DNA of 64,000 bases from Streptomyces tanashiensis (lineage in GTDB: Bacteria; Actinomycetota; Actinomycetes; Streptomycetales; Streptomycetaceae). Shown here piece after piece: positions 60,525-64,000 of the stretch. Under the pieces are notes generated by a model. That model did not search any database and had not been told where the DNA came from. It saw nothing but the letters and a program-made list of their open reading frames with translations. Location of the stretch: assembly GCF_014648895.1 (NCBI RefSeq), contig NZ_BMRZ01000003.1, forward strand, positions 868,001-932,000, read 5' to 3'. Position 1 is the first letter of the stretch; each line of letters begins with the position of its first letter. The translations under genes and the position numbers were made by a program.

Positions 60525-60881
60525 ATGACGACTCATGACCAGCCTTCCTTCGCCGTGCACATCCCCGACGCGGAGCTCGAGGCCGAGCCCCTCGACCCCG
60601 GCCAGATCGTTTCCGGCACGCCCGAGGTGACGGGCAAGGTGCTGTGGGAGTCGGCCGACGGCAAGCAGCTGCGCGGCATCTGGCAGATCACGCCCGGTGT
60701 CGTCACCGACACCGAGGCCAACGAGCTCTTCGTGGTGGTCTCCGGGCGCGCGACGGTCGCGGTCGAGGGTGGCGACACCCTGGAGATCGGTCCCGGTGAC
60801 GCGTGCGTGCTGCGGGAGGGCGACCGGACGACCTGGACCGTGCACGAGACCCTGCGCAAGGCGTACCACATCAGCCTCTGA
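60525..60881 (+). CDS. small cupin-domain protein
   Basis: A 118-residue single cupin. Strands with GIWQITPGVVTDTEANELFV, VVSGRATVAVEGGDTLEIGP and GDACVLREGDRTTWTVHETL form the barrel. The usual metal-binding His pair of the first cupin motif is replaced (no HxH), so the site may be altered; a Glu in EANELFV and a His in TVHETL remain. Resembles the RmlC-like (S)-ureidoglycine aminohydrolase-type or DUF861-type cupins. Function unknown. Divergent from psuG. Confidence 0.82.
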   Translation: MTTHDQPSFAVHIPDAELEAEPLDPGQIVSGTPEVTGKVLWESADGKQLRGIWQITPGVVTDTEANELFVVVSGRATVAVEGGDTLEIGPGDACVLREGDRTTWTVHETLRKAYHISL

Positions 60882-61210
60882 GGCCTGACGGAGACGGTCC
60901 GGACCCCCTGAACTCGGCGCGGGCGAGGGGGAGTCGGGAGTCTGGTAGGAAACCTTCCTATCCGCTATTCTCCCCGGCAGCGGCTCGGCGCGGCGCCCCA
61001 CTCCAAGGGGCGTGACGCGCTCAGTGAGAGCTCTGACCCGGCCGCCGAGCACCACCCCGCCGTGCGGCGCCCGAATCGCCGCCCGGCAGGTCGCCCGTGC
61101 CCGCACCACCATGCGGCACGGGCGGCCCGGTCCGTGCCGCCCGGCACGGCCGAGGTGCCCCCGCACCGGTGTCCAGCTCTCGCCGACCCCTCAGGCCAGG
61201 GAGCCCAGGT
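60882..61210. promoter_or_regulatory. 329-bp region upstream of the phosphoesterase operon, with a TAGGAA palindrome
   Basis: TAGGAA-ACC-TTCCTA (60946-60960) is a perfect 6-bp dyad. TATTCT (60966-60971) could be a -10 right after it. The dyad resembles the AGGAAAGTTTCCT operator of ROK-type regulators such as CsnR. From there to the start at 61211 the leader would be about 230 nt and has no clear gene in it. Confidence 0.45.
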
Positions 61211-62551
61211 ATGCGCCTGTCCGTCTCCGCCCCACCTCGCCGCACCACCGACCGACTGCCCCTCGTCCTCGCCGCCGTGCTGCTGCTCGTCGGCGGACTC
61301 CTGCTCGCCCTGCCCGACCGGGCCGGCGCCGCCGCCGACACCCTGATATCCCAGGGCAGGCCGGCCACCTCCTCCTCCGTCGAGGACAGCACCTTCGGCC
61401 CGGAGAAGGCCTTCGACGGCAACTCCACCACCCGCTGGGCCAGCGCCGAAGGCTCCGACCCGCAGTGGATCCGCGTCGACCTCGGCCCCTCGGCCACCGT
61501 CTCCCGCGTCAAGCTCGTCTGGGAGGCCGCCTACGCCAAGGCCTACCGCGTCGAGATCTCCGCCGACGGCACCACCTGGACCCGGCTCGCCACCGAGACC
61601 GCGGGCAACGGCGCCACGGACGACTGGACCGGACTCACCGGCACCGGCCGCTACCTGCGCGTCTACGGGACCGCGCGCGGCACCTCGTACGGCTACTCGC
61701 TCTTCACGGTGGAGGTCTACGGCACCACCTCCACCACGCCCCCGCCCACCGGCGCCTTCACCGTCGTCGCGGCCGGTGACATCGCCGCCCAGTGCACCGC
61801 CTCCAGCAGCTCCTGCGCCCACCCGAAGACGGCCGCCCTCGCCCAGCGGATCGCGCCGTCCTTCTACCTGACGATGGGCGACAACCAGTACGACGACGCC
61901 CTGCTCTCCGACTTCCGGAACTACTACGACAAGAGCTGGGGCGTCTTCAAGGCGAAGACCCGGCCCGTGCCCGGCAACCACGAGACCTACGACCCGGCCG
62001 GCCCGCTCGCCGGCTACAAGTCGTACTTCGGCGCCATCGCCTACCCGCAGGGCAAGCCGTACTACAGCTACGACCAGGGCAACTGGCACTTCGTCGCCCT
62101 CGACTCCAACTCCTTCGACGACGCCGCGCAGATCCAGTGGCTCAAGGACGACCTCGCGCGCAACACCAAGGGCTGCCTCGCCGCCTACTTCCACCACCCG
62201 CTCTACTCCTCCGGCGGCCACGGCAACGACCCCGTCTCCAAGCCCGTCTGGCAGATCCTTTACGGGGCCAAGGCCGACCTCGTCCTCAACGGACACGACC
62301 ACCACTACGAGCGCTTCGCCCCGCAGGACCCGAACGGGCGGGCCACCGCCGACGGCATCGTGGAGATCGTCGGCGGCATGGGCGGCGCCGAGCCCTACGA
62401 CATCGAGACCGTCCAGCCGAACAGCCAGAAGCGGATCAGCGGACCGTACGGCGTCCTGAAGCTGGACCTCACCGACACCACCTACACCTGGCAGTACGTC
62501 GGCACCGACGACCAGGTCAAGGACTCCGGCCCGACCTACACCTGCCACTGA
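61211..62551 (+). CDS. secreted metallophosphoesterase with N-terminal discoidin (F5/8 type C) domain
   Basis: A 446-residue exported protein. The Sec signal (LPLVLAAVLLLVGGLLLALP) ends near GAAA. Residues ~40-165 form an F5/8 type C carbohydrate-binding domain (ISQGRPATSSSVED, DGNSTTRWAS, QWIRVDLG, LRVYGTARG). The calcineurin-like domain follows with a full metal site: VAAGDIA, TMGDNQYDD, PGNHETYD, YFHHPLYSSGGHG and LNGHDHHYERF. It hydrolyses phosphate esters outside the cell and could bind a glycan. ATG start after GGGAG; the next gene begins within its stop (TGATG). Confidence 0.93.
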   Translation: MRLSVSAPPRRTTDRLPLVLAAVLLLVGGLLLALPDRAGAAADTLISQGRPATSSSVEDSTFGPEKAFDGNSTTRWASAEGSDPQWIRVDLGPSATVSRVKLVWEAAYAKAYRVEISADGTTWTRLATETAGNGATDDWTGLTGTGRYLRVYGTARGTSYGYSLFTVEVYGTTSTTPPPTGAFTVVAAGDIAAQCTASSSSCAHPKTAALAQRIAPSFYLTMGDNQYDDALLSDFRNYYDKSWGVFKAKTRPVPGNHETYDPAGPLAGYKSYFGAIAYPQGKPYYSYDQGNWHFVALDSNSFDDAAQIQWLKDDLARNTKGCLAAYFHHPLYSSGGHGNDPVSKPVWQILYGAKADLVLNGHDHHYERFAPQDPNGRATADGIVEIVGGMGGAEPYDIETVQPNSQKRISGPYGVLKLDLTDTTYTWQYVGTDDQVKDSGPTYTCH

Positions 62552-63828
62552 TGTACCTCGCGACCACCGGTCGCCGCGACGCGCCGCCCCGCCCCACCGG
62601 GGCCCGGCGGCGCGTCCCCGGCACCGTCCTCGCCCTCGGCGCGGTCAGCCTCGTCACCGACGTCTCCTCGGAGATGGTGACGGCCGTCCTGCCGCTCTAC
62701 CTGGTCCTCGGACTCGGCCTCTCCCCGCTCCAGTTCGGGCTCCTCGACGGCCTCTCCACCGGCGCCACCGCGCTCGTACGGCTCCTCGGCGGCGCCACCG
62801 CCGACCGCGGCGGCCGCCACAAACAGATCGGCGGACTCGGCTACGCCCTCTCCGCCTGCTCCCGGCTCGGCCTCCTCCTCGCCGGCGGGGCGACCGGCGG
62901 GATCGCCGGAGCGCTCGCCGCCGACAAACTGGGCAAGGGCGTCCGCACCGCCCCGCGCGACGCGCTCATCACCCTGCACAGCCCGCCCGAGGACCTGGGG
63001 CGCGCCTTCGGCACCCATCGCGCCATGGACACCACCGGCGCCCTCCTCGGCCCCCTCGCCGCCTTCGCGCTGCTGTGGGCGACGGCCGAGACGTACGAGG
63101 CGGTCTTCGCCGTCAGCTTCTGCGTCGGCGCGTTCGGCGTGCTGCTCTGGCTGCTCTTCGTCCCCGGACGCGTACGGGACACCCCGGACGTCCGGGACGC
63201 GCGGCCGAAGGCCCCGGCGGCGCCAAGCGCGCGTGGCGGGCTCCTCGCGGACCTGCGCTCCCCCGCGTACCGCCGGATCGTGGCCTGCGCCGCGCTCCTC
63301 GGCGCCGCCACCGTCGGCGACTCCTTCCTCTACCTGCTGCTCCAGCGACGTCTCGAACTCGACGTCACCTGGTTCCCGTTCCTGCCGCTCGGCGCGGCCG
63401 GCGTCTATCTGCTGCTCGCCGTCCCGGCAGGCCGCCTCGCCGACCGGTTCGGCCGCCGCCGCCCGTTCCTCCACGGACACGGGGCCCTGCTCCTCGCCTA
63501 CGGACTGCTCCTGGCCCCCGTGCCCGGGGCGGTCGCCCTCGTGGGCGTCCTCGTGCTGCTCGGGGTCTTCTACGCCACCACCGACGGCGTCCTGATGGCC
63601 CTCACCGGACCGTTCCTCGCCGAGGGACGGCAGGCCGGCGGCCTCGCGGTCGTCCAGACCGCGCAGGCGCTCGCCCGGCTCGGCGCCGCCGTCGCCTTCG
63701 GTGCCGTCTGGACGGCGAGCGGACCGGGGACGGCCCTCGTGGCCGCGCTCCTGGCCCTCGCGGCGGCCCTGTGCTGCGCCGCCCGTCTGCTGCCGTACGG
63801 GCCGATCCCCGAAAGGACCACGACATGA
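62551..63828 (+). CDS. MFS transporter
   Basis: A 425-residue protein with about 12 membrane helices. The first half has VPGTVLALGAVSLVTDVSSE, LLGGATADRGGRHKQIGGLG (the DRxGRR-like loop 2-3 motif A) and KLGKGVRTAPRDALI, a motif of the subgroup related to YfkF-type exporters. A long charged middle loop (RDARPKAPAAPSARGG) separates the halves. The second half has VPAGRLADRFGRRRPFLHGH. Substrate unknown. Its ATG overlaps the stop of the phosphoesterase gene; the next gene overlaps its stop by ATGA. This makes a three-gene operon. Confidence 0.92.
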   Translation: MYLATTGRRDAPPRPTGARRRVPGTVLALGAVSLVTDVSSEMVTAVLPLYLVLGLGLSPLQFGLLDGLSTGATALVRLLGGATADRGGRHKQIGGLGYALSACSRLGLLLAGGATGGIAGALAADKLGKGVRTAPRDALITLHSPPEDLGRAFGTHRAMDTTGALLGPLAAFALLWATAETYEAVFAVSFCVGAFGVLLWLLFVPGRVRDTPDVRDARPKAPAAPSARGGLLADLRSPAYRRIVACAALLGAATVGDSFLYLLLQRRLELDVTWFPFLPLGAAGVYLLLAVPAGRLADRFGRRRPFLHGHGALLLAYGLLLAPVPGAVALVGVLVLLGVFYATTDGVLMALTGPFLAEGRQAGGLAVVQTAQALARLGAAVAFGAVWTASGPGTALVAALLALAAALCCAARLLPYGPIPERTTT

Positions 63829-64000
63829 CCATCGCCGCCTCCACGCGCGCGCGTGTGGGGATCCTCGTCCTCGCCCTCCTGCTGCTCGGCGGCGGAGCCA
63901 CCGCCTACACCCTGCGGGTCGCCTCCGGGCGGGCCGCCGCCACCGGGGCCGCGGACCCCGGCTTCACCCTCGGCGGCGGCGCCGGGGCGCTCTACGTCCG
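63825..64000 (+). CDS. membrane-anchored exoprotein, 5' part only
   Basis: The first 58 codons, cut by the window end. ATG shares ATGA with the transporter stop. The product starts MTIAASTRARVGILVLALLL with a signal/anchor helix and continues DPGFTLGGGAGALYV. The start of a TolB-like or beta-propeller lipoprotein-type sequence is possible, but too little is visible to name a family. Third gene of the phosphoesterase-MFS operon. Confidence 0.7.
   Translation, partial: MTIAASTRARVGILVLALLLLGGGATAYTLRVASGRAAATGAADPGFTLGGGAGALYV

Overview
The window is a piece of a Streptomyces chromosome, or that of a very close relative. The DNA is very GC-rich, with strong G/C bias at third codon positions, frequent GTG starts and tightly packed genes. 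Genus-typical products include a chaplin with a LAxTG sorting signal, a Streptomyces griseus-trypsin-type protease, an RNase Sa-type secreted ribonuclease, and DUF2293, DUF4184, DUF6343 and DUF3068 proteins. The order pyk - ANTAR regulator - liv operon - polA - rpsA - coaE is, from memory, the arrangement in the core of the S. coelicolor chromosome. I see no prophage, transposase, integrase, CRISPR array or complete biosynthetic cluster.

Layout. 1-9 kb: end of an MFS exporter, secreted RNase, ankyrin/HEAT protein, HEXXH zinc-ribbon protein, trypsin, and a GH35 beta-galactosidase divergent from an AraC regulator, then chorismate mutase and asparaginase. 9-17.5 kb: aminopeptidase N, a 643-bp repeat-filled gap, a DesA/DesB-like decarboxylase-hydroxylase pair, a Tat-exported 5'-nucleotidase and a SIMPL protein. 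17.5-30 kb: pyruvate kinase, an unusual class I tRNA with anticodon CAA, an ANTAR response regulator, a five-gene branched-chain amino acid ABC operon (minus strand), a hotdog thioesterase and an FdhF/YdeP-type molybdopterin oxidoreductase. 30-46 kb: polA, a beta-lactamase-fold serine hydrolase with a large repeat insert, DUF4184, a lytic transglycosylase, DUF3068, hrpB, a methyltransferase, rpsA with a clear promoter, a secreted beta-helix protein, PAC2 and coaE. 46-64 kb: TPR and small membrane/lipoproteins, a SNF2-SWIM pair, a long chaplin, DUF2293, an alanine-type aminotransferase divergent from an HxlR regulator, an SDR-MerR pair, a VOC protein, a uridine kinase-like protein, a pseudouridine catabolic pair (psuG and a PfkB kinase), a cupin, and an operon of a discoidin/metallophosphoesterase exoprotein, an MFS transporter and a truncated membrane-anchored protein.

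How genes work together. The liv genes form one importer, with a strong hairpin between the binding-protein gene and the permease genes. The decarboxylase and flavin hydroxylase overlap by 4 nt and could supply an N-hydroxy diamine for a hydroxamate siderophore, but no acyltransferase or synthetase is next to them. psuG and the PfkB gene overlap by 4 nt and would turn pseudouridine into uracil plus ribose 5-phosphate. SNF2 and SWIM proteins are translationally coupled. Many transcription units end in long perfect GC hairpins.

Cross-window patterns. Five tandem repeat arrays (57 bp x2, 27 bp x4, 44 bp x7, 14 bp x3, 7 bp x12) sit at or just after stop codons. At least five genes have a TANNNT hexamer ending 6-8 nt before the ATG and lack a Shine-Dalgarno, which suggests leaderless mRNAs. 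The tRNA, the 44-bp array and the repeat insert in the serine hydrolase are the most unusual single items.
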